A stretch of 64,000 nt of DNA from an uncultured Clostridia bacterium (lineage in GTDB: Bacteria > Bacillota > Limnochordia > Darwinibacteriales > DTU012), in NCBI GenBank assembly GCA_900019385.1, contig FIZJ01000016.1:47571-111570 (forward strand), in the 5' to 3' direction. Below, one piece after another: positions 45,402 to 53,318 of this stretch (position 1 is its first letter; every line of letters begins with the position of its first letter). The position numbers were made by a program, and so were the translations under genes. The notes under the pieces were generated by a model. It did not search any database and had not been told where the DNA came from. It saw only the letters and a list, made by a program, of their open reading frames with translations.

Positions 45402-45532
45402 GATGATTCCTCCTTAAAACAAAGTTGCCCAGGAGGTAGGGCTGGAAACCTACCGTCTGGGCTTATCGCGCTTCGCCTGGACACTATTGTCCCGCCCTAA
45501 ATCCCCACTCGAATATATTAAATTCCTTTCCT
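45402..45532 (-). promoter_or_regulatory. Structured leader of the pur operon
   Basis: About 130 bases lie between the predicted start of transcription and purE. On the minus strand GGGC (45494-45497) can pair with GCCC (45459-45462), enclosing a GGACA/TGTCC hairpin; the same GCCC is part of GCCCAG (45457-45462), which can pair instead with CTGGGC (45427-45432) around a GGTAGG/CCTACC helix. The alternatives exclude each other, as in an attenuator or riboswitch. I cannot match a known class. Confidence 0.45.
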
Positions 45533-45541
45533 AATTCGAGT
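45507..45541. repeat. Inverted repeat overlapping the purE -10
   Basis: ACTCGAAT (45507-45514) and ATTCGAGT (45534-45541) form perfect arms 19 bases apart. The right arm overlaps the -10 hexamer. Each arm contains a CGAA core like a PurBox. Confidence 0.5.
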
Positions 45542-45567
45542 CTAGCAAACTTTAGAGCGGCCGTCAA
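45539..45567 (-). promoter_or_regulatory. Promoter of the pur operon
   Basis: On the minus strand TTGACG (45562-45567), 17 bases, TAGACT (45539-45544). Predicted start of transcription near 45532. Confidence 0.65.
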
Positions 45568-45570
45568 TGA

Positions 45571-45615
45571 TTTTCCGATAGATTATCGTGATTATTTCAT
45601 TAAACGTTCGGGTAT
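45571..45615 (-). promoter_or_regulatory. PurBox-like operator upstream of the pur promoter
   Basis: On the minus strand ATACCCGAACGTT carries the CCGAAC core (45606-45611) of the B. subtilis PurR box, and TATCGGAAAAT (hexamer at 45575-45580) resembles its inverted partner. They lie roughly -79 to -43 from the predicted start, close to the placement of PurBoxes in B. subtilis. The gap of 25 bases between cores is slightly larger than usual. Confidence 0.45.
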
Positions 45616-45646
45616 TGGCGTTAATTTAACTTTGTAACCCTATTAT

Positions 45647-46840
45647 TCATTCGGAATACCCAGATAGATAAGCGATCGTACTCCGGATTCTGGCGATACC
45701 CTCTTCAACCAGCGAACGGGGGCAGCCCACATTCATCCGCATGAATCCAGTGCCTTCGCTGCCAAAACTGCGGCCGTCGCTGAGACCGATCTTACCGTGC
45801 TCCACCAGGGCCTTGGCCAGCCGTCCATGTTCGACGCCGAAGCTTCGGAAGTCCAACCACAGCAAATAGGTGCCTTCGGGAGAGCGTACTCTGACTCCAC
45901 TTTCGCTTAAGGCGTCCACAGCAAGGCTGCAGTTGGAACTCAGCAGGCTTAACAGCTGATCCAGCCATTCTTCTCCATGGCGGTAAGCGGCAGCGAACGC
46001 CGTGATGGCGAAGATATTGGCCAGATCCAGGTAAGAGCGTTTCAAAGCTTGATCATATCGCGCCTTCCACTCTGTGTTTGGTATGACAGTTACCGAACTG
46101 CCGATGCCGGCGATGTTGAAAGTCTTGCTGGGAGCCAACAGGGATATTGTCTGATTGGCCACTTCTAGGCTTACCGCCGCCATCGGCTGATACCTATGGG
46201 GCGGGTAGACTAAGTCACACCAGATTTCATCGGCAACGATCTTGACTTCGTACTCCAGACATAGTTCCCCTAAACGTGTAAGCTCTTCCGCGGTCCATAC
46301 CCTTCCCACTGGGTTGTGGGGGTTGCACAAAATGATCATCCGCACTCCCTGGGCAAACTTGCGGGCAAGGTCGTCATAATCCATGCGGTAGCGGCCCCCC
46401 TCCTCCACCAGCGGGCTGGTCACAAGGCTGCGCCGGTTTGCGGCCACCACATGGTAGAAAGGATGGTATACAGGTGTTTGAATCAGGACTTGATCTCCGG
46501 GTTCGGTAAAAATGTTGATGCAGAGTGCCATGGACGGGATCACCCCCGGCCCGCTGCTCAGCCAGTCAGGGTCGATCGGCCAGCTGTGGCGCCTTCGGCA
46601 CCAATCGATAAACGCCTGGTAGCAGCTTCCTGGGCGAAGTGTGTAGCCATAGACTGGATGCTCGGCCCGGCTTTTCAATGCATCCACCACCTGAGGGGGC
46701 GCCGGCAGATCCATGTCTGCCACCCACATCGGCAGCAGGTCATCTCTCCCGAAAACCCCAACCAAGCCGTCCCATTTCTCGCAGTCCGTGCCCTTTCTAT
46801 CGATCACACTGAAGTTTTCCAGCCAGGATTTATCGCGCAA
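45647..46840 (-). CDS. MalY/PatB-type PLP-dependent C-S lyase
   Basis: Aminotransferase-fold enzyme of 397 residues. It has LPMWVADMDLPAPPQVVDAL at the start, PVYGY, the CNPHNPVGRVWTAEEL loop, VADEIWCDLVYPPHR and the PLP lysine in SLLAPSKTFNIAG, the PatB/MalY cystathionine beta-lyase pattern. The likely start is TTG at 46840, overlapping the end of the MscS gene by 11 bases. It is last in the TetR-headed operon; transporter, channel and C-S lyase together hint at import and cleavage of sulfur-containing peptides or amino acids. Confidence 0.88.
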   Translation of the reverse strand: MRDKSWLENFSVIDRKGTDCEKWDGLVGVFGRDDLLPMWVADMDLPAPPQVVDALKSRAEHPVYGYTLRPGSCYQAFIDWCRRRHSWPIDPDWLSSGPGVIPSMALCINIFTEPGDQVLIQTPVYHPFYHVVAANRRSLVTSPLVEEGGRYRMDYDDLARKFAQGVRMIILCNPHNPVGRVWTAEELTRLGELCLEYEVKIVADEIWCDLVYPPHRYQPMAAVSLEVANQTISLLAPSKTFNIAGIGSSVTVIPNTEWKARYDQALKRSYLDLANIFAITAFAAAYRHGEEWLDQLLSLLSSNCSLAVDALSESGVRVRSPEGTYLLWLDFRSFGVEHGRLAKALVEHGKIGLSDGRSFGSEGTGFMRMNVGCPRSLVEEGIARIRSTIAYLSGYSE

Positions 46841-48068
46841 AGCCCAAATCAGCTCCTTCGCTTTTTTCCGCTAACGCTGTCACCTGCCGCAAATCGTACC
46901 CGGTTGGGTCTTGGGCAACCCGCAGGTCAAACTCATCAACCACTGCTAAAATATGATCAAAAATGTCCGCTTGGACGCTTTCATGAACCGCCCAGTTTGT
47001 GTCTTTTGTAAAAACATAAATCTCCATCGGCAGCCCGTCTCTGGTCGGCTGCAGATGCCGCACAAGAAAGGTCAAATCTTGATGGATCCCTGGATGGTTC
47101 CTTAAGTAGGCACTGACATAGGCTCTAAATGTCCCAAGATTAGTCATGCGCCGCCCGTTGACCACAACACTGTCATCAATACCATGCTCCGCATTGTATT
47201 GGGCAATCTCTGCTTCTTTTCGCTCAATGTAGTCTTTAAGCACATGGATTTTTTTATATTTCGCAATCATCTCCGGCGTGCAGAACTTGACGCTGGTTTG
47301 ATCAATCAAGATGGAACGTTTGATGCGCCGCCCGCCGCTCTCGAACATACCGCGCCAGTTCTTAAAGGCACTGCTCACCAACTTGTGGGCAGGTATCACC
47401 GTTATGGTCCGATCCCAGTTTCGTACTTTGATGCTGTGGAGCGAAATCTCAATCACATGTCCGTCAGCATCGAACGCAGGCGCTTCAAGCCAATCCCCCA
47501 CCCGCAAAAGATCATTGCTGTTGATCTGGACGCTGGCAATAAAGCCAAGTATCGTATCTTGAAACATCAGTATCAAAACTGCAGTGATAGCTCCGAGACC
47601 GCTGAGATATGGCCAGGGCGATTGTCCGGTCAGCTCTGCGACGGCCAGAATGGCAGCGGCAATATAGACAAACAATTTCACTATCTGCACATAAGTTTTT
47701 ATAGGCCTGCGGTGGGAAATCTCGTATGTGTTGTAAATGTTTAAGGCGCCTGTCAAAAGTTTGTCCACAAACTTGACCAAGATAAAAATGACCCAGACCG
47801 CAATCAGCCGCTCGCCAATCTCGGCAAATGCCGGCAGAAAGGTTAGTCCTTGAGAAAAGATGAAGGCTGGAACCAAGAGGGGTAAGTCATTGAAAACACC
47901 TTGCTCATAAAGGCGTTCGTCCCAATTGTAAGGTGTCTGTCGAAATAAGAACAGGACAAAACGCAGCACATACCGCTTGGTAAAACGGTACACTATTACG
48001 CTGACTGCCAGTAGTGCGCAGACTATCAGCAAGTCCCGCAGCAGAGGGTAAGCTTGAAAAAAATCCAT
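46830..48068 (-). CDS. MscS-family mechanosensitive channel (YbdG/MscM-like)
   Basis: Protein of 412 residues with about five membrane helices, then the MscS pore helix and beta domain: LILMFQDTILGFIASVQINSNDLLRVGDWLE and VIEISLHSIKVRNWDRTITVIPAHKLVSSAFKNW, as in the YbdG-type channels. A soluble C-terminal domain follows. ATG 48068 follows GGGGAGG by eight bases. It protects against osmotic stress in related bacteria. It is embedded in the TetR-peptide-transporter operon. Confidence 0.88.
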   Translation of the reverse strand: MDFFQAYPLLRDLLIVCALLAVSVIVYRFTKRYVLRFVLFLFRQTPYNWDERLYEQGVFNDLPLLVPAFIFSQGLTFLPAFAEIGERLIAVWVIFILVKFVDKLLTGALNIYNTYEISHRRPIKTYVQIVKLFVYIAAAILAVAELTGQSPWPYLSGLGAITAVLILMFQDTILGFIASVQINSNDLLRVGDWLEAPAFDADGHVIEISLHSIKVRNWDRTITVIPAHKLVSSAFKNWRGMFESGGRRIKRSILIDQTSVKFCTPEMIAKYKKIHVLKDYIERKEAEIAQYNAEHGIDDSVVVNGRRMTNLGTFRAYVSAYLRNHPGIHQDLTFLVRHLQPTRDGLPMEIYVFTKDTNWAVHESVQADIFDHILAVVDEFDLRVAQDPTGYDLRQVTALAEKSEGADLGFAR

Positions 48069-48105
48069 GTGATACACCTCCCCGGTATTTATTCATTGCC
48101 CAGGT

Positions 48106-48903
48106 TTATTTTCCCTTCACCCTCAATCCGTCAGCCACAAGGTTAAAGCCAAGGACAACCAGGGCAATGGCCATCCCGGGAAAGATTACTGTCCATGGTG
48201 CCAGTCCACCGAATGCCTGAACCTCTCGCAGCATCCGGCCCCAACTCGGCTGCGGCGGCTGCACGCCAAGCCCCAAGTAGCTCAAAGATGCTTCCGCCAG
48301 CAAAGCCGCGGCATAGCTTGCCGATGCCTGGACTTGAATCATCCGCATACAGTTGGGTAAGATATGCCGAGTCACAATCCGCCAATCGGAAGCGCCGATG
48401 GCTCTCGCAGCCAACACATACTCTTGTTTTCCCTGCTGCATAAAGTTGGCCCTGGTGATTTTCATAAACACCGGGATATTGGCAATAGCAATCGCCGCCA
48501 AAACAGTAGCTTCGCCGGGGCCAAGGATGGCTACAGCCAGCAGCGCCAGGAGAATGCTTGGAAAAGCGTGAAAGGCTTCCGCGAGGCGCATCAGCAGCTG
48601 ATCCAACCTTTTGCCGTAATACCCGGCTGCCGCGCCAAGAATTCCGCCAATGAACATCCCCACTGCTACCGCCGCTGCACTGATCCCCAGTGAACGCTGC
48701 CCTCCAGCCATGATTCTGCTGAACAAGTCGCGCCCATATTGATCCGTGCCAAACCAGTGGACTGAAGAGGGAGGTTGAAACTGGTTTTCGATCCGCATCG
48801 CAACCGGATCGAACGGTGTGTAAAACAAGCTGACGATTGTGGGAATAAGTACGAGGGCAGCAAAAAAAACACCGAGCCACAAGGGCAAGTTCTTCCTAGG
48901 CAC
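48106..48903 (-). CDS. Oligopeptide ABC transporter permease, DppC-like
   Basis: Second permease of a peptide/nickel-type ABC importer, about 265 residues with six helices. Family landmarks are VHWFGTDQYGRDLFSRIM near the start and the EAA loop EYVLAARAIGASDWRIVTRHILPN. GTG at 48903 is preferred (GGGAGGG six bases upstream); an ATG at 48930 has no ribosome site and overlaps the upstream permease by eight bases. Confidence 0.9.
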   Translation of the reverse strand: MPRKNLPLWLGVFFAALVLIPTIVSLFYTPFDPVAMRIENQFQPPSSVHWFGTDQYGRDLFSRIMAGGQRSLGISAAAVAVGMFIGGILGAAAGYYGKRLDQLLMRLAEAFHAFPSILLALLAVAILGPGEATVLAAIAIANIPVFMKITRANFMQQGKQEYVLAARAIGASDWRIVTRHILPNCMRMIQVQASASYAAALLAEASLSYLGLGVQPPQPSWGRMLREVQAFGGLAPWTVIFPGMAIALVVLGFNLVADGLRVKGK

Positions 48904-48922
48904 GGTTATCCCTCCCAACACC

Positions 48923-49840
48923 TTACTCATAACGGAGCCTGGGATCGAGGCTCAAAAGTACCAGATCAAGCCCAAAATTGACCGCCAGGATCAGCGCAGC
49001 AGACGTTACCACCAACCCCTGAACCAACGGCAAATCTCTCATGAGTGCCGCCGCCAACAAGAGCTGGCCTAGGCCCGGCAGCCCAAAAACCTGCTCGATC
49101 ACGATCGTTCCACCTAAAAGCTGAGTCAGCTGCACGCCGGATACTGCGGCAATACTGACCGCCGCGTTTTTTAAGGCATGCTTGTAAAGGACCATATACT
49201 GAGGCAGCCCCTTGCTGCGGGCGGTCCTGATGTAGTCCTGGTTCAACGCATCAAGTACGCTGCCTCGGACGACTCTGATCAATACCGCGGCCCGGGGAAG
49301 CGCCAAAGCCAAAGCCGGCAGGATAAGACTTGCGCCTGAAGTGTAACCTGCCGGCGGGAGTATGCCAAGCCTCAAGGCAAATAGATTGATCAACAGCAGT
49401 CCCAGCCAAAAAGACGGCAAAGCCATGCCAAACTGCGTCATAACCAGGCTCAATGTCTCAAACAGCGAACCGTGCCTTACAGCGCAGCCAATACCGATAG
49501 GAATGCTGATCAGCAAAGCCAGCCCCACCCCTGAGACCGCCAGCAGAAGCGTCACCGGCAGGGCATTCTTGATCAGCGGCGCGATATCCACACTATAGCG
49601 GATCGAACGGCCCAGATCCCCTCGGAGCATGCCCGTCAGCCAACCGGCAAACCGAATCAGCACAGGCTGGTTCAGGCCTAGTTCCTGCCGGAGCGACGCA
49701 AGCCGCTCCGGATCTCCTTCCGTACCGAGGATCAGCAGAGCCGGATCACCCGGCAAGACATTCACGGCGAAGAACGTCACAGCGCTGATCAAAAGCAAGG
49801 TGGCTGCAAAACTGATAATCCTGTCCCGCAAATACCGCAT
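48923..49840 (-). CDS. Oligopeptide ABC transporter permease, DppB-like
   Basis: First permease, 305 residues, six helices. It has AVNVLPGDPALLILG at the N-terminus and the EAA loop DYIRTARSKGLPQYMVLYKHALKN. It follows the binding-protein gene by 24 bases. No ATPase genes (DppD/DppF) are in the cluster or elsewhere in the window, so the importer needs ATPases encoded elsewhere. Confidence 0.93.
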   Translation of the reverse strand: MRYLRDRIISFAATLLLISAVTFFAVNVLPGDPALLILGTEGDPERLASLRQELGLNQPVLIRFAGWLTGMLRGDLGRSIRYSVDIAPLIKNALPVTLLLAVSGVGLALLISIPIGIGCAVRHGSLFETLSLVMTQFGMALPSFWLGLLLINLFALRLGILPPAGYTSGASLILPALALALPRAAVLIRVVRGSVLDALNQDYIRTARSKGLPQYMVLYKHALKNAAVSIAAVSGVQLTQLLGGTIVIEQVFGLPGLGQLLLAAALMRDLPLVQGLVVTSAALILAVNFGLDLVLLSLDPRLRYE

Positions 49841-49864
49841 TGCCCATCATCCTGACTGTGTGCC

Positions 49865-51364
49865 TTATTTGTAAAGCGCTGCCACATCGATCACATACAC
49901 AGGGTAGTTCAGCCATCCTTTGATCTGAGCGTCAAGCACATTAAGCTGCATGGGGTCCATGATGAAAACCGCGGCTACATCTTTGGTCATAATTTCCTGA
50001 GCCTGATCATAAACAGCCTTGCGCTCTGGGCCAGAAACTCGGATCCCTTCATCGATCAGCCGGTCGAATTCAGGGTTGCGGTAATTGGTGAAATTCCGTG
50101 AATTAGTGCTGACATACCTGCTTAAACTAGTGTGGGGATCAAGCTTTCCGGTCAGCCCAACCACTGAGAGGTCGTAATCACGTTGGTTGTACACCTTTTC
50201 AAGCCAGGTGCCCCACTCCACGATCTCGATCTTGACATTGATCCCTATCCGCCGCAGCTGATCGGCAATGATCTCGCCGGTCTGCACATGAAGCGGGTAA
50301 GCCGAAGGCAGCGTCATAGTCAGTTCCAGGTTGCTGTATCCTGCTTCCGAAAGCAGTGCCTGTGCCCGGGCGGGATCATAAGGCAGCAGATCGGCAGTGT
50401 CTGTGTTGTAAAACTCCGGCATGGCTGGGCTAAGGCCAGTATGCAGCTTCTCGGCCTGCCCCCAGGCTGCGCCGATGATAATCTGATCCCGGTTGATGGC
50501 CATGGCGATAGCCTGCCTGATCCGAAGATCACTCAAAGCCGGGCGGGCGTTGTTCACCGCCAAAAGCTGCACCACGTTCATCGGAGCGGCATGGATTGTC
50601 AACTGCGGCACATTTTCGACCTGATGCAGGAAACTGGCTTCCAGCCGCGGGATCAGATCAATATTCCCTGTCTTCAGACTGATCACCGCACTGTTGTAAT
50701 CGGGGATTATCCGAAAATAGACTTCTCTGAAGAACGGTTTTTGCCCAGACCAGTGCCGGTCGAAGCGCACAAGCTTGATATACTGATTGGGCCGCCACTC
50801 TTCCAGCATGTAAGGGCCGGTGCCGATGGGGCGACTCGCCAAACCGGACGCAGCTTTCGGGTACACCGCGGCCGCCAGTTCCGTCAGCTCATAAAGCAGA
50901 GGCGCATAAGGTTCTTTCAGTTCAATGACCACCCGGTTGTCTCCCAGGCTGTACACAGAGGCAATAGCTTGGTAATTCCCAGCCCTTTGGCTGATCTGAG
51001 GATCTCGGGCCCGGTTGAGGGCGTTGACCACATCGTCCGCCGTGACCGGGCTTCCATCGTGGAAATATGCCTCTCTAAGGTAAAACGTATACACTGTCTG
51101 GCTGGGATCAATCTCCCAGTGGCTGGCCAAAGCGCCGGCAACTTTCCCTTCGGGAGTGCTCTTCACCAAGCCTTCGTAGATATTGAAAGCAATCTCGGCA
51201 GTCGCCGCCGCCACCGAACGGGTTGGGTCAAAACTGTCCGGGTCGGTTGGCACAGCGATATTAAGTACGTCGTCATCGGCTGCGGCAGTGGTGGCTCCAC
51301 CAGCCAGCGCCAGCACCAGCATAACGATTGTAATCATAGTTTTCAGTGTGTTGTTGACCTGCAT
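49865..51364 (-). CDS. Peptide ABC transporter substrate-binding protein (SBP_bac_5)
   Basis: Exported solute-binding protein of 499 residues. The body is a family 5 binding protein: LNIAVPTDPDSFDPTRSV, GKVAGALASHWEIDPSQTVYTFYLRE, FHDGSPVTADDVVNAL and SRPIGTGPYMLEEW. The signal peptide ends in ALAGGATTAAADDD with no lipobox cysteine, whereas such proteins in monoderm Bacillota are normally lipoproteins; a free periplasmic form would fit a diderm cell. AAGGAG precedes the ATG. It begins four bases after the tetR stop. Confidence 0.92.
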   Translation of the reverse strand: MQVNNTLKTMITIVMLVLALAGGATTAAADDDVLNIAVPTDPDSFDPTRSVAAATAEIAFNIYEGLVKSTPEGKVAGALASHWEIDPSQTVYTFYLREAYFHDGSPVTADDVVNALNRARDPQISQRAGNYQAIASVYSLGDNRVVIELKEPYAPLLYELTELAAAVYPKAASGLASRPIGTGPYMLEEWRPNQYIKLVRFDRHWSGQKPFFREVYFRIIPDYNSAVISLKTGNIDLIPRLEASFLHQVENVPQLTIHAAPMNVVQLLAVNNARPALSDLRIRQAIAMAINRDQIIIGAAWGQAEKLHTGLSPAMPEFYNTDTADLLPYDPARAQALLSEAGYSNLELTMTLPSAYPLHVQTGEIIADQLRRIGINVKIEIVEWGTWLEKVYNQRDYDLSVVGLTGKLDPHTSLSRYVSTNSRNFTNYRNPEFDRLIDEGIRVSGPERKAVYDQAQEIMTKDVAAVFIMDPMQLNVLDAQIKGWLNYPVYVIDVAALYK

Positions 51365-51367
51365 AGC

Positions 51368-51979
51368 TTACTCCTTTCTTGTCTGTAATCCCAAAGCCAA
51401 CACGTCCAAGACTTGATCGATGAACTTAAGGTGCTTTTCCTGGTCATCTTCAGACAGTTCCAAGAAGTTCTCGATTAACTCCTTGCCGACAGAATGATAG
51501 ACGAAGAAGGCAGCATCCTTGTCAATTCCGGGATTGGCCTGGCCTTTGGCAACAGCCGCTTCCAGCATGCTGATGAACTCATTCGCCCTCAGCTCCCTGC
51601 TGGCCTTGATCTCCTCCTCAAACTCAGCGCAGAAGTCCCAATAATGGGTGATGATCCTGTGGTAAAGCGGGTATTCGCGGGCAAACAAGTACGAGCGCCG
51701 ATAATACCGCTTCAGCGTAGCGAAGAAGTCATCCTCCTCATCGAACACACCCTGCAAAAACCGTTTCTTCTCAGCGTAGGCCATGTTCAATATGTAAAGG
51801 TATAGCTCCCGCTTGTTGTCAAAATACTGGTACATGCTGCCCTTTGCGATGTCCGCTTCGGCCACAATCTTGGTCAACGACGCTTGATCATAGGGCGATC
51901 GGGCAAACTCAGCCACGGCAGCATTTATCACCGCTTCTTGCTTGGCCTTCGGCAAGTTGTAGAAGGTCTCAGTCGGCAA
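51368..51979 (-). CDS. TetR-family regulator heading the peptide-transporter operon
   Basis: TTG at 51979 gives PTETFYNLPKAKQEAVINAAVAEFA, the typical start of this TetR subgroup, with GGGAGG eight bases upstream; longer readings run through the operator. Residues 10-60 are the helix-turn-helix (TKIVAEADIAKGSMYQYFDNKRELYLYIL), and the rest is a helical ligand domain. It is 203 residues long. A 20-base palindrome just upstream is the likely autoregulatory operator, and the transporter genes follow without a gap, so the whole operon is probably self-regulated. Confidence 0.88.
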   Translation of the reverse strand: MPTETFYNLPKAKQEAVINAAVAEFARSPYDQASLTKIVAEADIAKGSMYQYFDNKRELYLYILNMAYAEKKRFLQGVFDEEDDFFATLKRYYRRSYLFAREYPLYHRIITHYWDFCAEFEEEIKASRELRANEFISMLEAAVAKGQANPGIDKDAAFFVYHSVGKELIENFLELSEDDQEKHLKFIDQVLDVLALGLQTRKE

Positions 51980-51994
51980 GCATGCCACCTCCCG

Positions 51995-52014
51995 ATGTGA
52001 CCACCCGGTCACAT
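51995..52014. promoter_or_regulatory. TetR-type operator palindrome
   Basis: ATGTGACC (51995-52002) and GGTCACAT (52007-52014) form a perfect dyad with a four-base spacer. The TGACC-N-GGTCA core matches the style of many TetR operators, and it lies 15 bases upstream of the tetR start codon. Confidence 0.75.
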
Positions 52015-52072
52015 TTCTATCATTAGTATACCCCTGCTGCCAGAATAAAGCAACGGGGTACGATAGAATTTA

Positions 52073-52624
52073 CTAAAATATAACCATCCCGGCTATTCCG
52101 GCCATGATGATGATTTTGACCGGATCAAACCTATACTTGGCCACTAGCAAGAAAGCCAGGGCTGCTATCCCGATACTTGCATAATCGACAGGCAAGGCCG
52201 CTCCATTTTCCGACAGTGCAGGCGCAAAGACTGCCGCAATGATAAACCACGCTGCGGAAATAATCAGCCCGGCAACCACAGGCCGGATTCCGGCAAACAG
52301 GCTTCTCACAAAAGCATGTTCCTGGTATCTTGCCAAAATGCGGGACAGCAGCAGAATGATTAACAGAGACGGCAAAACAACGGCTGTCGTGGCCACCACT
52401 GATCCCAGCACTCCTCCGACTCGGTAACCAATAAATGTGGCGGCATTGATGGCAATCGGCCCTGGTGTCATCTCGGCAATGGCAATGATATCGACAAACT
52501 CCTGACTGGTTATCCAGTTGTTGATCTCGATCTCGTGCTGCATCAAAGGCAGCATGGCATAACCACCGCCGATGGTGAACAGGCCAATCCGGAAGAACTT
52601 GAACAAGAGTTCCAAATAGATCAT
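52073..52624 (-). CDS. Chromate transporter-family half protein (second gene)
   Basis: CHR-family membrane protein of 183 residues with about five or six helices. The hallmark FFRIGLFTIGGGYAMLPLMQHEI is at the N-terminus, and AEMTPGPIAINAATFIGYRVGG follows. Split CHR proteins of this size work as pairs. Its ATG overlaps the partner stop as ATGA. Actual substrate (chromate or another anion) is unknown. Confidence 0.88.
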   Translation of the reverse strand: MIYLELLFKFFRIGLFTIGGGYAMLPLMQHEIEINNWITSQEFVDIIAIAEMTPGPIAINAATFIGYRVGGVLGSVVATTAVVLPSLLIILLLSRILARYQEHAFVRSLFAGIRPVVAGLIISAAWFIIAAVFAPALSENGAALPVDYASIGIAALAFLLVAKYRFDPVKIIIMAGIAGMVIF

Positions 52625-53199
52625 GGTTTCTCATCTCCTGATTTGCGCAGCTTGACCCGGCCCGGCAGGTAGTAGTGAATCACTATTCCGATCAAACCTC
52701 CGCAAAGTATCACCCAGACGGCGTGGATATCAGTGAACAGGTTGATCAACAACGAAAGAAGAGCCAGTGCGAAAGCTATCCAGCTCCGGCAGCTGGCACG
52801 GGTGATTCTTAATGCCGCCGCAGCAATTAAACCGGCAACAGCGGCCCGGATTCCGGTGAAAGCGGCGCTTACCGCTCTGTTTTCCTTCAATGAAGTAAAA
52901 AACACCGCTATTCCCAGAATGATTAACAATGACGGCATGACCACGCCCGCTGCCGCGACAACCGCGCCGGTGACCCCTGCCAGGCGGTAGCCGAGAAAAA
53001 TCGATGAGTTGATGGCAATCGCTCCCGGCAGCGATTGAGACAAGGCGAAGATATCCATGATCTCCTCAGCGGAAGCCCAGCCTCTGCGCTCAACCACTTC
53101 CTTTTCAATCATCGGCAGCATGGCATACCCTCCGCCAAAAGTAAAAAGGCCGATTTTGAACCAAGATTGGAACAGCTGTTGATGTATCTTCCAGTCCAC
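52621..53199 (-). CDS. Chromate transporter-family half protein (first gene)
   Basis: Partner CHR half of 192 residues: SWFKIGLFTFGGGYAMLPMIEKEV and LSQSLPGAIAINSSIFLGYRLAG. GTG at 53199 is preferred; a GGGGTGAG site is close upstream, and the longer TTG reading begins before it. It is 4-base-coupled to the second half. A short dyad lies upstream. Confidence 0.88.
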   Translation of the reverse strand: MDWKIHQQLFQSWFKIGLFTFGGGYAMLPMIEKEVVERRGWASAEEIMDIFALSQSLPGAIAINSSIFLGYRLAGVTGAVVAAAGVVMPSLLIILGIAVFFTSLKENRAVSAAFTGIRAAVAGLIAAAALRITRASCRSWIAFALALLSLLINLFTDIHAVWVILCGGLIGIVIHYYLPGRVKLRKSGDEKP

Positions 53200-53224
53200 A
53201 TCCTCACCCCGCTGCAAAACAAAA

Positions 53225-53244
53225 ACTAGTCATATGCGACTAGT
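53225..53244. repeat. Short inverted repeat upstream of the CHR pair
   Basis: ACTAGTC (53225-53231) and GACTAGT (53238-53244) with a six-base spacer, about 25 bases upstream of the first CHR start. Possible operator; too AT-rich and lacking a T-run to be a clear terminator. Confidence 0.4.
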
Positions 53245-53318
53245 ATCATTGTCTGCTTTACCTACTTCTCTCCCTGCAGCCCAAATCCTTCCTGCTTGCC
53301 GTGGTTTGGGTGCGGATG

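Noticed and set aside
45402..45540. Known purine, ZTP or ykkC-type riboswitch in the pur leader
   Set aside because: The conserved cores I remember for these classes are not visible; left as an unclassified structured leader.
50183..51388. Plus-strand 401-codon ORF opposite the peptide-binding protein
   Set aside because: Long but rich in H, R and P with no domain; mirrors codon bias of the real gene on the other strand.
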